From: Alentia gelatinosa
Lineage: Eukaryota; Annelida; Polychaeta; Phyllodocida; Polynoidae
NCBI GenBank assembly: GCA_950022655.1
Contig: OX465587.1
Span: 24,865,716 to 24,929,715, forward strand
Length of the DNA: 64,000 nt
Reading direction: 5' to 3'
Shown: positions 9,112 to 21,740 of the stretch, in pieces
How positions within the stretch are numbered: position 1 is the stretch's first letter
Layout: each line of letters starts with the position of its first letter
Made by a program: the position numbers and the translations under genes
The notes under the pieces: model-generated
Told to the model about the DNA's origin: nothing
What the model saw: the letters and a program-made list of their open reading frames with translations, nothing else
The model's database searches: none

Positions 9112-11024
9112 ACTTAAGAAAAGCATCTTTGCCTTTTTGTTAATTTTTTATCTATGTATCGACGATAAAGTTTATTGTGTATGCTTCATAGGGTAGATAA
9201 GATATTATGAGGACGAAAGGTTTCCACAACATGTATATAGCTAGTGATCAGAAGTAGTCATCAGGTGTCAGCACCATCTCTGCGTTAACCACTGATCCAC
9301 TGATGGATATAAAAGTGTTCACTGGTTCAGTATCGTCAGCTTTACTCCCTATGACCGGGGAGTCCAGTGCAATAAATGGTAACTTAATCTAGGCAAGAAC
9401 AGTGAAAAGCATATTTAGCTGTATGATTATTACATATACAAGTTAATACAGTTAAGGGCGAGTTCAGTGAGAGTATTGAACCCACTGAGCTCCCGACACA
9501 CTACGATAAGTGTTCCGGTATATTATGACACAGAATATTCCAACTCTCCGACACTGCGACGATGCGGTAAATTAGTGTCGCACTCCGACACATTATGATA
9601 CAGAAGGCTAAGATGCGAGAATATTGATTTAGAGCCATGTCGTAGCCGTCCCGGAGTGTGATTCAATCAATGTGGAGTGATATTTTAAAACAACACGATC
9701 AGATGGATACATGTAAAGAAACTTGATGAATCAATAAAGAAATTCGTACCTAAAAAAAATGCCACAAAGGCGTACTCAATGATATACCATAATATAACAG
9801 AAATCTTAGAATATGATATTTTGACTTTAAATAAGGGTCACTATCGGACTTCAACTACATTAAGGGTTTTTGACAGTATCCTTACTTTTGTATGGAAGAC
9901 CAGTGTAGAAACATTGGATACAATAATGATCATTTTGAAAAAAGAAAGTAATTGGGAGATATAGCCTATTCATGTGACTGGCTAACAGTACTTAAATCAT
10001 AGCACGGTGGTAGTGCTTGAGACATGCATTAATATGCATGTTATCTGAGAACCAAATGACTAAGTATGACAAGTGTATGGAAACCATGAGCACATAAATC
10101 CCTCACACCTGATTGTAATCTCTTCATGATTATCACGGATAGCTTTCTTCAGACGTGCAGGTTTCTATTCAGCCGATATACCAGATTTAAATGCGTCGGT
10201 GATGTGTCTGTGTGGAGGGACGGTCAAGGTGATGTGTGGCAAGGACAAATGGTCGACTGGGGAATTAAAAGGCCGCCATCAAGGTACACACTCTCCCCTG
10301 TCAAAGACAACTCCTACCACGCAGCCCCGCCACCCGGCAGCGCTCTAAACGCCGCCGTCCCCGTGACAGCCGGGACTACTTGTCATCCGCCCCGCCATGC
10401 ATGATCGATCAGCGTCCCTGAGCACGCCGCCGGAAGTCCGGCCGCGCGGCTTCTCGCGAGACTTCAAACATGGCGGCCGTCAGGCCTAAAGTGTGGATCG
10501 ATCACGTGCTTGTAGAGATGCGCGAGACGGTGGGCGGTGGGGCAGAGATCTCTGAGCGTGTGCCCATTAGGGGATTACCCGCTAATAAAGCCTCTCTTGT
10601 CGGCACTTTGTTTTAGAGCGGACCAACACAGTGGCCCTCATTAGGGTAGTTTCGTCGAGAAGTGGCGTGCTCCTTTAGTGAGCGAAGTTTTTCAATTGTC
10701 GGCGGGAATGTGATATGGCAAGGCGGCTGGCGTCAAGGGCGCCATGAAGAGCGGTGTGATAAATGAGAGGCGTCCCTGATTGTTGGCTCAGATTTTACTT
10801 TGATTGGCTTTCTACAGGTAGGAAGCCATGTCCCAGGTTAGCCCCGGGAATATCAACAGTCAGAATATCAATTCTAATGAAGATAACCTAAGACCCAACT
10901 TTCTAGTGTCTGTTTTTTAATGAAAAACTAAATGTGGGTATAACGTTACCCGATTAATATGGGTTTGAAATACTCACTTGAGTGGGAGAACGCGGTGGAG
11001 AACTGTAATTACAAGGTAATTCTT
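9112..11024. other. intergenic, no gene seen
   Basis: Mostly AT-rich unique-looking sequence. About 10250-10560 is a GC- and CpG-rich island, with open frames on both strands but no start, splice or protein pattern I recognise. Confidence 0.4.
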
Positions 11025-11424
11025 GGTTTCATCTTCATACTGAATGCAACCGTTTCGGGTTCTTTGTTTGCATGTGTTTAATAAAGATATACATAGGCAC
11101 AAAGTTGGTCCTCTTTCTATGTTAGTCATCGCTCCTCTTTAAGTTGTTTTCAACTATGACAATCAACCAATGACATACAAAATTTATCTATTCTATAGTC
11201 TTTATTTCTATAAATGAGATTTTTAATGATGAGAGAATATTTCATCAGTCATTTACTTATCTATTTCAGATTTGGCAAACTGGTCAAAAATCATAAAAGG
11301 AGCCATGTAGCTTTATTTACGCAAGAAGGCATACATGAAATATAAAGAAAATATAAGCAATTGGTTTGCTTCTAAAACGGCAGGTATGTAATTGAACGGT
11401 TGCATTCAATATGAAGATGAAACC
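11025..11424. mobile_element. MITE-like element with ~30-bp terminal inverted repeats
   Basis: The left arm begins GGTTTCATCTTCATACTGAA and continues through TGCAACCGTT. The right arm is its reverse complement with one difference. The element is 400 bp with no coding capacity. I could not identify a convincing target duplication, so the superfamily is undetermined. Confidence 0.6.
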
Positions 11425-11641
11425 ATGTAATTGAAAATGTCAAATCCAGATAATCAATTATGGCCAACGTATGGTGATCGATATGAATCGTGTGACCATT
11501 GAATTTCATCAATGTACAGCTTAAGCCGGTGTTCTCATATTAAGCCTACTATATGGTAAGTAGGTGAACATATTAGGCAAAATATGATGAGCTTTCTGAA
11601 CTGGTATTACTAAAGAAAGTCATATAAATCAATATTCCCCT

Positions 11642-11995
11642 GGCCGAAGAAATCGGCACCGATTAATTGAGTTCTCCTAAACGTCGGTCGCTGGTGGCCA
11701 ACGACTGTACGTCGGGATATGAATATCGGTGAGGGTGCAGTGTCTGCCTTGTTTCTGTTTATACCGACTGAATAGTCCTCCAAACTCAATGCCCATCACC
11801 GACGATATAAATCCCCTTTGATTCTTCGGGTCGTTGATCAAGTCAGCTGGTGGTGGCCTTATTGCATAATCCATGCCCGACACCGAATCGGTAAACACTT
11901 TTCTGCATGTCTATTTCCATTCACCAATCTGGCGTCGGTGGTTCCTTACTGCAGATCGTTGGCGAATAATCGGCCAGTGGAAAAAAGCTTCTATA
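11642..11995. mobile_element. M3-type MITE copy, left end degraded
   Basis: Contains the family hallmarks GTCGGTCGCTGGTGGCC, CACCGACGATATAAATCCC, GTCAGCTGGTGGTGGCCTTAT and the right end AATCGGCCAGTGGAAAA. The same segments occur at 30232-30452 and 39862-40170. Confidence 0.6.
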
Positions 11996-12871
11996 CTTAC
12001 AATAGGACACGCTAGTGCAGATGTGTGACGCCAGAGGGAGCCACGGACAGCCTCCATGTCAGGTACGACTTGAGGATTACTGCATGTTAGAGACATACTC
12101 CATACTTGTAAAGATATTTACCTGCAGGAAAGCATCCTCAAAATTGTCTCATTTATTGACCGTGGATCGCATGCAGAATATTTCTGTGAGAACACACGGC
12201 TGATTGTTCAGCATTTCATCCGGTAGACTTCAGTATGATTGGTTGAATCCTAATCATATAGACGGTATAAGTTCAGATAAATTATAAAGGTGATGATATT
12301 TCTGTGGTTTATGTGACAGTACAGTAATGAATAGGTAAACCCTAATTACAACTTCTATTCAAGCAAAAAGAGTCAGAAAGTTCTTCTTTATAGTGAGTAA
12401 TCTGTACTAATCTTATTGTGTTAAATTCTAACAACATCGCCAGTACTAAAATATGAGTTTGTGCTGAATTCCAAACGAGAGATACAACTGCGGCATAGCT
12501 CTAGGATGCGGTTACACGAACAGATAGCCACGTGCGGAACGGGGCTGACAGGTTACTTTCAGCTACACTGTTTCCCATTGAGGCAGAGCTCACTAATGAC
12601 AGCTCTGCTTGCTCTGTAAATCATAGTACTAGTGCAGGGCAACCTGACATCCGCCTACTGGGGTCCAGTGGGGTATAATTAGATCTCTCCAATGCTATGG
12701 GTCATTGACTGGCAGTCAGAGCAGTCAGAGCAGACAGAGCACTGTGAGTGGTGAGGTATACATACAAAACAACATTACAAGGCCTACATTTAGTGTAAGT
12801 ACATCAATATTTATACAGGATGATTTTACTTTGTGTTACATTCTTTCTTATGTGTATACAGACTGAGATAA

Positions 12872-12884
<13 letters not shown>

Positions 12885-12927
<43 letters not shown>
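12885..12927. repeat. (GA)n microsatellite
   Basis: About 43 bases of GA dinucleotide. The long Ser-Leu frame on the minus strand is an artefact of it. Confidence 0.97.
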
Positions 12928-12929
<2 letters not shown>

Positions 12930-13313
12930 GGTAGGACCAGTGACCCATGACAGGTACATTCAAGTTTGTACTGGTGGTAGTGGTGATTGGTGGTGGTGGT
13001 AGTGCTGGGGAGACATATGTATGGAACTCTGTGTATCATGTGTCTAGATATGTGCATGCATGTATGTTTATTTTTGTGTATCTATGTGTTAGTGTATAGG
13101 TGTCTCTGTATGTGTATATTTATCACTCTGGTTATATCCCAACACTGCACTCACATGGCCTACCTCTGACCAGTTCCGATCCCTACTCAGAAGTGGCCTG
13201 TAGCCCCCCTCCCACCTGCCTTATATGCTCCCTGACAGGCTCTGCTTCCGACCTCACTTGTCACGACAGCTTCTACAACACAGACCCGTACTCCCACTGT
13301 GTGAGGGGTGGGT

Positions 13314-13710
13314 CTTTATTAGAGCGTGCTTGCACGCCTATATACATCATCTATAGACCAACAGGTTAGAGTGGTCACATATATACACTTTCAGCGTGCT
13401 GCCAGAAAACTATCCCTTCATTATCTGCGTGCTATTCACTGTGATAGTGTGACAGGAGCAGGGTGCCAGTGTCTCAGGGTCTTAGAAGCATGCTCAGCTG
13501 ACCATGACCAATCACTTGAGACCGAAATACCTCATTGACCTTGATATTTTTGGATCCTAGAGTCAGGTGGTTGCAGAAATAACAGGTTGACTGGGTTCCA
13601 TTAGCTTACAGAAAACTATCCATAGACTGAATGTAACTCAAACCGTTTAATTGTTCTTCATGTATAATTGCGCGCTCATCTATGATGAATATTCCATTTG
13701 CTCCTAGTTT
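13314..13710. repeat. 0.4-kb interspersed repeat, copy 2
   Basis: Begins CTTTATTAGAGCGTGCTTGC and ends GATGAATATTCCATTTGCTCCTAGTTT. It is closest to copy 3 at 25307-25729, sharing blocks such as GACCATGACCAATCACTTGA and CCGAAATACCTCATTGACC. No coding capacity. Confidence 0.85.
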
Positions 13711-14159
13711 TTAATGAAATTATCATTAAGACTCATTTCTGTACTTCATCTTTAAACTGTTTACAAATCGAAGCGATGGCGAGTTTGTCTATAAGTAGTA
13801 TATGGGTCATGTTGATTTGACCCTGGCGACAAAGGTATACCACAAAGGTGACCACAGGAACTGCCGCTATTAATGGTTATTACGACACTAAGGGACGATA
13901 TTGTTATATCGGTATTTTAAGTTATGATTATTAAGTAATTTGGAGAAAATAAACGTCAAGAATTTGTTTCTTCCCAATGTTTGAAATCTGGTTCAGAAGT
14001 ATTCCTAATAAAACATCAGCCAAACGTCGTGACAAGATTTGATACAAAATATGAAACTCCACCTGTAAGTCTTGGTTCAATAACATCAACCTACCAACAA
14101 ATTGACTCTGTCTGTTTTTGTGATCTTGCCTTTTCAATTCATTTTTGATAAAAAAAGGG

Positions 14160-14192
<33 letters not shown>

Positions 14193-17100
14193 GAAATAAT
14201 ACAAAGAAATCCAAATGAATGAATGAAAGAATAGATGAGAATGTATGAGTGAAGTTCCCTATCAATAGGTATAAATCGGAATTTGCATAGCGTCATATGC
14301 TACAGTGTGATGTCATTGACTACATAGACGTGGATCAACTGTTGCTGTCCGGCGGGATCCATGCCTGATGGCCCGAGTAGACCATACAGGTCCTCCTCCC
14401 GGCATCTCCCGCCTGCCGACCCCGCCCCGTCTGCCCGCCCGCGTACCGCCCACACTGCCGGTAGATGGAGCCACTGCCGCCCGAGAAGACGCCGTGTGGG
14501 CCCCAGTAACAGATGAGCAGTATGAAGGTTAGCAATGAGGTGCTGCCGAATACCTTATTACCACGTTAGGAGGAGAGGGAGTGGAACTTAAGGCAAATAC
14601 AGGTTCAAACAAAGCGGGATAAACATAAATGAAGATTCCTAGCCGTAGAAAAACTCAATGGGAGACCACCGTGAAAATATATTTGTGAATTTGTGTTTAG
14701 TTACATAGTTGACCGGACTCCCTCTCGTTTACTAACATATCTTTAGATGGTGCAAGGTTGTCAAGGCCTACCATTTAAAACCAGCACCATTCCTACACCA
14801 TATTGTTATTCTCATCTTATTGAACATTTTACATTGGGTCATAGATAAGAATATATTGTAAAATGTAAATGTACTTGGTTATCGGTAGGCGGTAAGACGA
14901 ATGTATCAGATGGAGGAGGGGGGGTCGTCAATGTAATGGATCTAGTACAGTCCAATGAAGTATGTGCTATGGAAAATGGCACAATTGTTCACAGTGGTCA
15001 TATGACCGGAGAGAGATATACTTCTAGAATATACATGCGTAGCATCTAGAGCATATATATACACTAATAAGGTAATCTGAATTTTCAATTTGTTTCTCAA
15101 TTTCTGGTAATCCATTGACTATTGGAAGTTCCCGCACCTTTTGCAGTTGGCCTCTCAACGTCCCACTTGCTACCTCCACACGAATACGAATGACACTTGA
15201 GTATATATAGAAACATTTATCATACACCCGTGCACATCGTCCTTATGCTTACTGACATCTACACTGTAAAACGGCCCAGTTTAGCATGCTCGGCATTTTC
15301 TTCGAATGTCTATTCAAGGTGATTTCTTATTAATTATTAATATTTGAAGTAAGATACAAATGGCGTTTGGATATGATACTCACCCCGAACTCGTAAATCT
15401 ATACACCTCTCCACCTAACGGCGTCAGGGCAAGAATTTAACAGTATGCCATACTGCATCATAGGCACTTGAAGTTGAGTCCATGTACATTGTCGCATATA
15501 ATGACTAATACGTTCACTTTATATATACATATACGGTTTATCCCTGAGTAGATAACACCGAGCGGTGGGGTGGAGGTAAACCACGACGCCCTCTCGTGTC
15601 CCTGGGGTCAACAAGGACAGGCCGCTTAGACGCCAAACAAAAATTAGGCAACTGAGTCGGAGAGGAGGGGATCCTTTTTTGATTAACTATTTCTCAGGTT
15701 GGGAACCTCTGGGGTCAGGTTGCCTGACAGTCAGTCACTGCCTCATGGATTGCCAGACTCGGCGTATAAACAAAACAACAGCTACCATCAGTACCTGTCA
15801 CACCACCTCCTAGCCTCCTGTAAAAGTCTACTGTATCTCCGTATCCACTGTAGCAGTAAATAGAATCTCCTCCAGGTTTAACTAATTGTCGTCTGCTTTG
15901 GTTTCTTTTCTTAGAAAACAGCACACGAGGAAAGCGCGGGAAACGCGGACCGGGTACCGTGGGTAGTGGTTAATCGTCCCTCGCTGGAGGTGGGGCCCTA
16001 TTATTTTATTCACAAGCGGCCCGGGTGTCCGGCGGATGAATTAGGAACGAGGCTCGTGGCTAAGGGCGCCCTCTGCTGGGGTCGTCTAGAATTACAGCGC
16101 GGGTCTGTGGCCGGCTCGGGACGCGGCCGGATTGGGTTACACGGAGACGCCGGCCGCCATCTTGCCATGGATCCTGCCCTCCTTTGATCGGACGCCATCT
16201 GGCGGTTTGCAACTTTGATCTCAGCAAGGCGATCGATCGGTTCAGCCACTAGGGGGCGCGACAAAGTCTTCAGCCACTCGTAAGGTGTCACAACAGAGAA
16301 TCTATACTCTCGAGTAAAGTTACTGAAACTGACCAGTGGGTACTCATGGCCATGAGGACATTGGAACGACACATATGAGAAGGATTTGCTCATACGTTGA
16401 GCATACTAGAGTAGGGAATCTCCATGAAACGAAACATAAATTATGGATGAGAAAGGAAAATATCTACACATATAGGCCATTCTGTTTTGTGCCTCCTCAC
16501 ATAGTTTCCTTATTCACTAGTCGTCATTTTTGCTAACAGGCCAATTCACGTTAAAAGTATACGCATCTCCTTTATTTACTAAACCTTATCTTTAGTCAAA
16601 ATCTAAAGTCACATGAAAGTAAATCTCGAACAACATTCAGCCACAATCGACATTGTACCTAACGTCAATTTGTTTCCACTCCATATTATGATTTAAACTG
16701 CATATTATATGTCCTTCGCGTTGATGGAATGTCTTCATGACAAGTTACAAACAAGTAAGTTCACGTGGTGTATAGACTTTAATTTATCATCCATCGATTG
16801 CTGAGAAGCAAAAGAACAGTCCCTACTGATATACCTTAGAATACATGGCAATACCATGTCATAATTTATTCGAGAAGATGGGAAATAAATACAACAAACG
16901 ATGGTCTTGTGGACAGATGGCTCTGTAAATCACTCAAGGTTGACTGCGCTTGTGTATTACTACGCGTCAACCCCTCGTAGTTAACCGCCACCTGTCCACA
17001 GCACTATCGATTAAAGCCGAGATGTCACAGTCATAGCGGCAATCAAATCATATTTACTCACACACCCAAATGCATACTTCCCTGTGATAGTTTGACTAGA

Positions 17101-17276
17101 AACGGTCTATGGACGCCTTGAGCCCAGGACGATTTGAGCCCTGGACGCTTTGAGCCTCTCTGTGGACGCCTTGAGCCTACCCCCTTTTAATGGCCTTGGG
17201 CATCTAGGTTATCTCTAGGGGTAAAGACTGAAAAATGCGCTTAAAATGGTATATAATCATATATAAACAACCCTAA
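13711..17276. other. intergenic, no confident gene
   Basis: Contains a TTA microsatellite at about 14159-14192, a GC-rich open block on the minus strand at 14335-14567 (see findings), a GC-rich patch at 15950-16260, and the foldback repeat at 16861-16988. The remainder shows nothing I can assign. Confidence 0.4.
16861..16988. repeat. foldback repeat family H copy
   Basis: Starts ATAATTTATTCGAGAAGATG. It carries GTTGACTGCGC and then TGTGTATTACTACGCGTCAAC, so the arms face each other as in the copy at 33643-33770. Continues to about CCCTCGTAGTTAACCGCC. Confidence 0.6.
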
Positions 17277-17913
17277 AGGCCCGGCCCCACTGGTGCGATG
17301 CGATTGTCGCACACATTTTATGGTCCCATAAAAGCCCCCTCAGCGGGGTTTATGACCCGTATTGCGATGAATTCATCACACTCAATCGCAAGAAAATGCC
17401 AGGGTATGCCCCACTGATGCGATGGATTCATCGCATCACTTCTGGTCCACATATGTACATGTATAGGCCACCACCTATATACATAGGCCTTGGTGTAAAA
17501 CTTAATTTCTAATATTCATGAGGTAGACACATCTAATTATGATTATATCACCTAGGCTACAGCCACAGCCAGCTGTTTTCACAGCTTTCACACCTCTTGA
17601 AATCTGGCACCCAAATGAATGCTGTCATTAATGAGTGTGGTCGTCCCCAGTACATGTACATATATACTGTAGTACAGTTTTTATACAAATATGATAGGAA
17701 GTACACCATACACGTCGCATATCATGAACATTTCATGATGTGCGATGCGACGGATCCGTTGCATCGCACACAATCGCACACACACGCAAGCCCGGCCCCA
17801 CAGGAGCGATTGTGTGATATGCGACGGGCAGCGCCGTTTTTATGACTCTCGCCCGCCGTTTATGACTTTTTATGGACTTGCGACAATCGCATCGCACCAG
17901 TGGGGCCGGGCCT
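17277..17913. mobile_element. Harbinger-like MITE with perfect 35-bp terminal inverted repeats
   Basis: Ends AGGCCCGGCCCCACTGGTGC and exact inverted complement, 35 bases without mismatch (through GATGCGATTGTCGCA). It is flanked by TAA on both sides (17274-17276 and 17914-17916). A TWA 3-bp duplication is typical of PIF/Harbinger. The 637-bp interior includes further GATGCGA/TCGCATC motifs in both orientations but no transposase frame. Confidence 0.85.
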
Positions 17914-17916
17914 TAA

Positions 17917-18197
17917 GGCCTGGCGTCCACCTACTACGATATGGCTCCGATATGGTCTACGATGCACCTTCCGATAAAATATCAAAATCGCGTCGGAATG
18001 TCACCTAATATCGGGGTAGTTGACCATGTTTCTGCGATTAGGCCCCGAAAAACACCCTTACAATGCGTGGTGGATTTTCATGTCTAGACATATGTCTATG
18101 ATTTTGCACCCTCTCGATATGTCTCCGATATTTGCTTTTTGTATCGGTGCCATATCGGTAGGTCTAAATTTCTATCGTAGTATATGGACGCCAGGCC
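17917..18197. mobile_element. Harbinger-like MITE family M1, complete copy
   Basis: Ends GGCCTGGCGTCCACCTACTA and its inverted complement (…GGACGCCAGGCC), about 27 bp of inverted repeat, flanked by TAA (17914-17916 and 18198-18200). It abuts the preceding element and shares the TAA with it. Same family as 62292-62573. Confidence 0.85.
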
Positions 18198-18743
18198 TAA
18201 CTCTGATCCTACCCTATTGGAACCCTAACCCGCCAGTCGGAACTAAAATAGGGGTAGGCTCAAGGCGTCCACGTTTTCTCGCTGACAGGAGGCTCAAACG
18301 GTAAAAGGTCCAAAGCGTCCAACTCCCCTACTAACCCAAACCAAGGCTCCTTATCAGACTGCAGTGCATTGATACCCAGTACCTGTACCACTCATACCCA
18401 CATCCCCGCTCCATTGATAAAGGCGTTAACAGGCACACGCCACGCGCACACCCACTCAGCCACCGCCAGCACTCCCCTATCCACGGTGACCGCGGTGTGA
18501 AACAGACACCGGCCTCCACGAGCAGAGCGCCTCCAAATGTCACCGCTCCTGGAGGCCTCCTGCAGACACCCGCAGCTCACACCTGTGAGCCACACCTGTA
18601 GACGGCGCCTGGAGGAGCTCCCGGAGGAACCCTTCCCGTGTGCCGGGGGAGGGCCCTGAGGGAGGGGCCGGGCAGGTGGTAGGAGGAGCAGGAGGGAGTT
18701 AGTGGGTGGTTGTTGTTAGAGGGAGAGGTGGATACCTGGTTTT

Positions 18744-19062
18744 ATCTCACCCCTGGTACAAGTTTAGCCATAGGAATAACATTAGGAAAATATACTCAAT
18801 GATCACCCTGGTAAAGTTACAATATTACGCCACGGCCGTAGCGTAGTGGATTTGCTAAGTATATTGTGATTATTCTGAAGTTGTGATGATATTTAATGTC
18901 ATAGAAAGGGGTAAGATAAATCCAGAACCGCACTCGAATAGTAAAATAGACAATACTCCACTCATTTGGCTGTGTCATAATCGTCACTCAGCTTCACCTC
19001 GATGACGATTGCGGCCCAGCCAAACTCGTGGAGTATTGTCTATTTATACGATTCGTGATGCA
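18744..19062. repeat. foldback repeat family F, copy 1
   Basis: Begins TATCTCACCCCTGGTACAAG. The second half is a long inverted repeat: AATAGACAATACTCCACTC...TAATCGTCA pairs with TGACGATTG...GAGTATTGTCTATTT. A close copy lies at 23963-24262. Confidence 0.7.
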
Positions 19063-19076
19063 GTTCTATATAAAAT

Positions 19077-19350
19077 TTTATCTCACCCCTGGTATTTTTT
19101 CTCCGTAGACTTAACATTGGGAACTCGTATTCAATGCGCATGAGATATTGAGGAAAAATATTCAATGTTGCCTCATTAGTCAATGTGAAGGATGAGATAA
19201 ATTTAGAAACCTATTCAAGTTTAGGGTCAGAGCTCGATCCCATCTCATTTGAATCGCTATCTAATTCATGCAGCTTCACCTTGTGAATTACTATGTGGTT
19301 CAAAATCGATGGGATTCGAGCTCTGACCTTAAACTTTCATAGGTTTACTC
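19077..19350. repeat. foldback repeat family F, copy 2 (variant)
   Basis: Begins TTATCTCACCCCTGGTATTT. It contains a separate inverted repeat: GTCAGAGCTCGATCCCATC pairs with GATGGGATTCGAGCTCTGAC. Same 5' half layout as copy 1 but different arm sequence. Confidence 0.7.
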
Positions 19351-19357
19351 TATGGTA

Positions 19358-19450
19358 CATGCAACAAACGATAGTTTTGTGGACGTCGTAATACATTCGC
19401 TAATGCTTGTGTATGACTACGCGTCAACAAAACCATTTATTATTGTGTAT
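19358..19450. repeat. foldback repeat family H, partial copy
   Basis: GCAACAAACGATAGTTTTGTGGAC, then TTGTGTATGACTACGCGTCAAC and TTTATTATTGTGTAT. Matches the copies at 8107, 16861 and 33643 in order. Confidence 0.6.
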
Positions 19451-19954
19451 GGCGTGTTTGGATGTCTACGGTGTAGGCCAGTGAGATTCCTTCATAATGT
19501 GTTCTCTAGTGAATATTGGTTACCAGTTGACGTTCTGCGAGTTTGATCATATAGTTTAATCAGTATTTGTTCTCATTTTATTCTTCAATTCGGTTATCAA
19601 ATTTTATCGGCTTACAGTGTAAATTACCGGAAGACATTTGATGTCGTCTTTTTTTTCTACAGATGTCATCTCAACATCTGAATCACTATTCCTTTCCAAT
19701 AATTTCTTAAGTGACTCGCTATAGAATGGCCAATTACGTTTGTCCAATGAGATAAGCAATTAACTGAAGTAAAAGCATACCTTTGTAAGGCTAATAAACC
19801 CTTAGTCTAAATTTTTTTTTAAACAAAAAACCTTCCACTCATACACTGGGTGATGATCCAAGACATCATCGATCCTAGAGATCCCATTATAAGTCATTCC
19901 TCTGCCATCGCATGCTATTGAATACAGTTCACTAACTTCAGGTCCAATAGTTGA

Positions 19955-20312
19955 CCCTTTCCAGGCGAGCAGATTGGTGGGTACCAGTGGCTACAGGGGC
20001 TAGGAAGCCCCTGGGCTATATGTCTCTGGGGGCGAGAATGCCTTGAGGAAAGTTTCACTTGTCATATGACCTAGAGAACTTCTTTATTGCCATAGTTCAA
20101 TTTCATTTTGAAACATCATACAAAATGTATTCACTTCCACACATATCTTTCCATATTTTACACAAACTCTTTAACATTTTCTTGTATTTATTGGAAAATG
20201 CCTGAATATATCATGAACCCTGTAGGCATTCTCGCCCCTGTGTACATAATCCCTGTAGGCATTTTCGCCCCCTGTGTACATGAAGCCTACAGGCATTTTC
20301 GCCCTGAATGGG
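19955..20312. mobile_element. piggyBac-like MITE, diverged
   Basis: CCCTTTCCAGGCG at the left and the inverted counterpart CCTGAATGGG at the right, flanked by TTGA and TTAA. Inside are three copies of a CTGTAGGCATTTTCGCCCC-type unit. Organisation resembles the clearer element at 28119-28497. Confidence 0.5.
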
Positions 20313-20567
20313 TTAAGGGTTAAGGTGTATGTACAGCTCTACACCTCATGACTATAAAATTTGGGTCTGATGGCTTTGCTCACTCCTGCTGACTTGGTGT
20401 CAGCAGCACGGTCAGGTGCGGCAATGCTGCCTGGTTTATTCACAACACAAAGGCCCACGGGTCCAATTCACTAACCGACACTTAGGGCTCAGTGCTGAAG
20501 ATGAGTGGTCAGCTTTATGTCCTTGTCCTACCCGGGCATACCTGGGAGGAATCGAAGTTGTATCCTT

Positions 20568-20740
20568 TATCTCACTTCTGGTATTTTCCCTCTAGTTTTG
20601 ACATTGGACACTTTTACTCAATATCCAAAGAGTATTGTATAAAAAAATTATTTTTTTAAATCCCATTAGTCAGTGATAGGGGTGAGATAAAATCTGAACC
20701 GCATTTGATCCATACCTCCTGGGAATATGTCAGTCATTTT
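20568..20740. repeat. foldback repeat family F, degraded copy
   Basis: TTTATCTCACTTCTGGTATTTTCCCTCTAG then GACATTGGACACTTTTACTC, and GGGGTGAGATAAAATCTGAACCGCA near the middle. The hairpin half is largely missing. Confidence 0.5.
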
Positions 20741-21399
20741 GGTTTGCTATGTAATCTATGTAAACCTTTTGGTAGTTGTCGACCTTAAGAATTGACAAAG
20801 GCTTTACTGATAATTCAAAGTAGTCTTACGTTTCTTACGGTGAAGGGTGGAGCATATTTAAGTCAGTGGAACATGTTTCTCAACGATATCCCTGAGACAT
20901 TGCATGGAATAAATCATATTTGTCCTTTGACTAACCCCATATGGTCAATATACATTTCAGTGTGGTTTATTGATATAGGCAGGTGCTTATCCTTTACCAG
21001 GTAGCCCGGTTATCATTTGAGAAGTAAATATGGGTGTAATGAATAATGGAATTCAGAATTTCAGAAAAGGGTCTAGATATTCACACTTCATTGTAGTGAG
21101 AGAGAGAAAAGTGGTCCGAGTGGAAAACCGAGTGGTCCCCTCCATCCAGCTAAGTACCAATCTGATTAAAAACAACAGGCATAGCAATATAGGCCAGGAT
21201 AGCATAGGTTACCAAAATTAACATACATATACCAGTTCCGCTACCGGTGTGGAGAAACCCCCTTGAAAATGAGCTTAGTCTTTTAAAATCTTTCGTTTTT
21301 TGATATAGTTCCTATATACGTAGTAGTCTACACCACAGAGGGACGCATAACAAGCAGTGTCCTAAAGTAACCAACAGAGCACCTCTGTCTATTGTTGCC

Positions 21400-21740
21400 T
21401 GTTGCTCACTGACCTAGTCCACCGTCTCTTTGAGCTGCTCCCTCCCTGGCTCCACCTCGCCCGCTCCGAGCAGCTCAACCCTCGCGCCGCCATGTTGGTG
21501 TTGGCGCGGGCGCGGGTGCGCTTGGCGGCGGCGGGCGCTTGCACCCTGGCCTGCACCGAGTCCACTCTGGGCAGTTGGACGTGGCGTGCCGGGCGGGCGG
21601 CGGACCACCCCGGTGTCTGTGAGCGCCTCGGAGCACGTCACGCGTGTAGGACAGCGACCGAGCCGCTCCCGACGCAACCGCGCGGAAGTCAGCCCGCCAC
21701 CGAGAATGAGTCCCTAACGGCAAGGTGGTGGCAGTAGCTG
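21400..21740. other. GC-rich CpG island, no confident gene
   Basis: High CpG density with long open frames in several frames on both strands, as expected from a low stop-codon rate in GC-rich DNA. I see no splice sites or recognisable protein. It could be a promoter or enhancer. Confidence 0.35.

Noticed and set aside
12848..13057. Minus-strand frame with Leu-Ser repeats
   Set aside because: Produced by the (GA)n microsatellite.
13139..13310. Cys-rich frame just upstream of the second 0.4-kb repeat
   Set aside because: Considered as a second cytokine exon because of its Cys content, but no splice sites, no similarity to exon 3 or 4, and it runs into the repeat.
17917..18304. 94-codon frame at 18020-18304 and other frames through the M1 MITEs
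   Set aside because: They read through non-coding MITE sequence; the same frame recurs at other copies only because of the shared repeat.
21402..21737. Long overlapping frames on both strands in a GC-rich island
   Set aside because: Several frames are open together because GC-rich DNA has few stops; no splice sites or recognisable protein.
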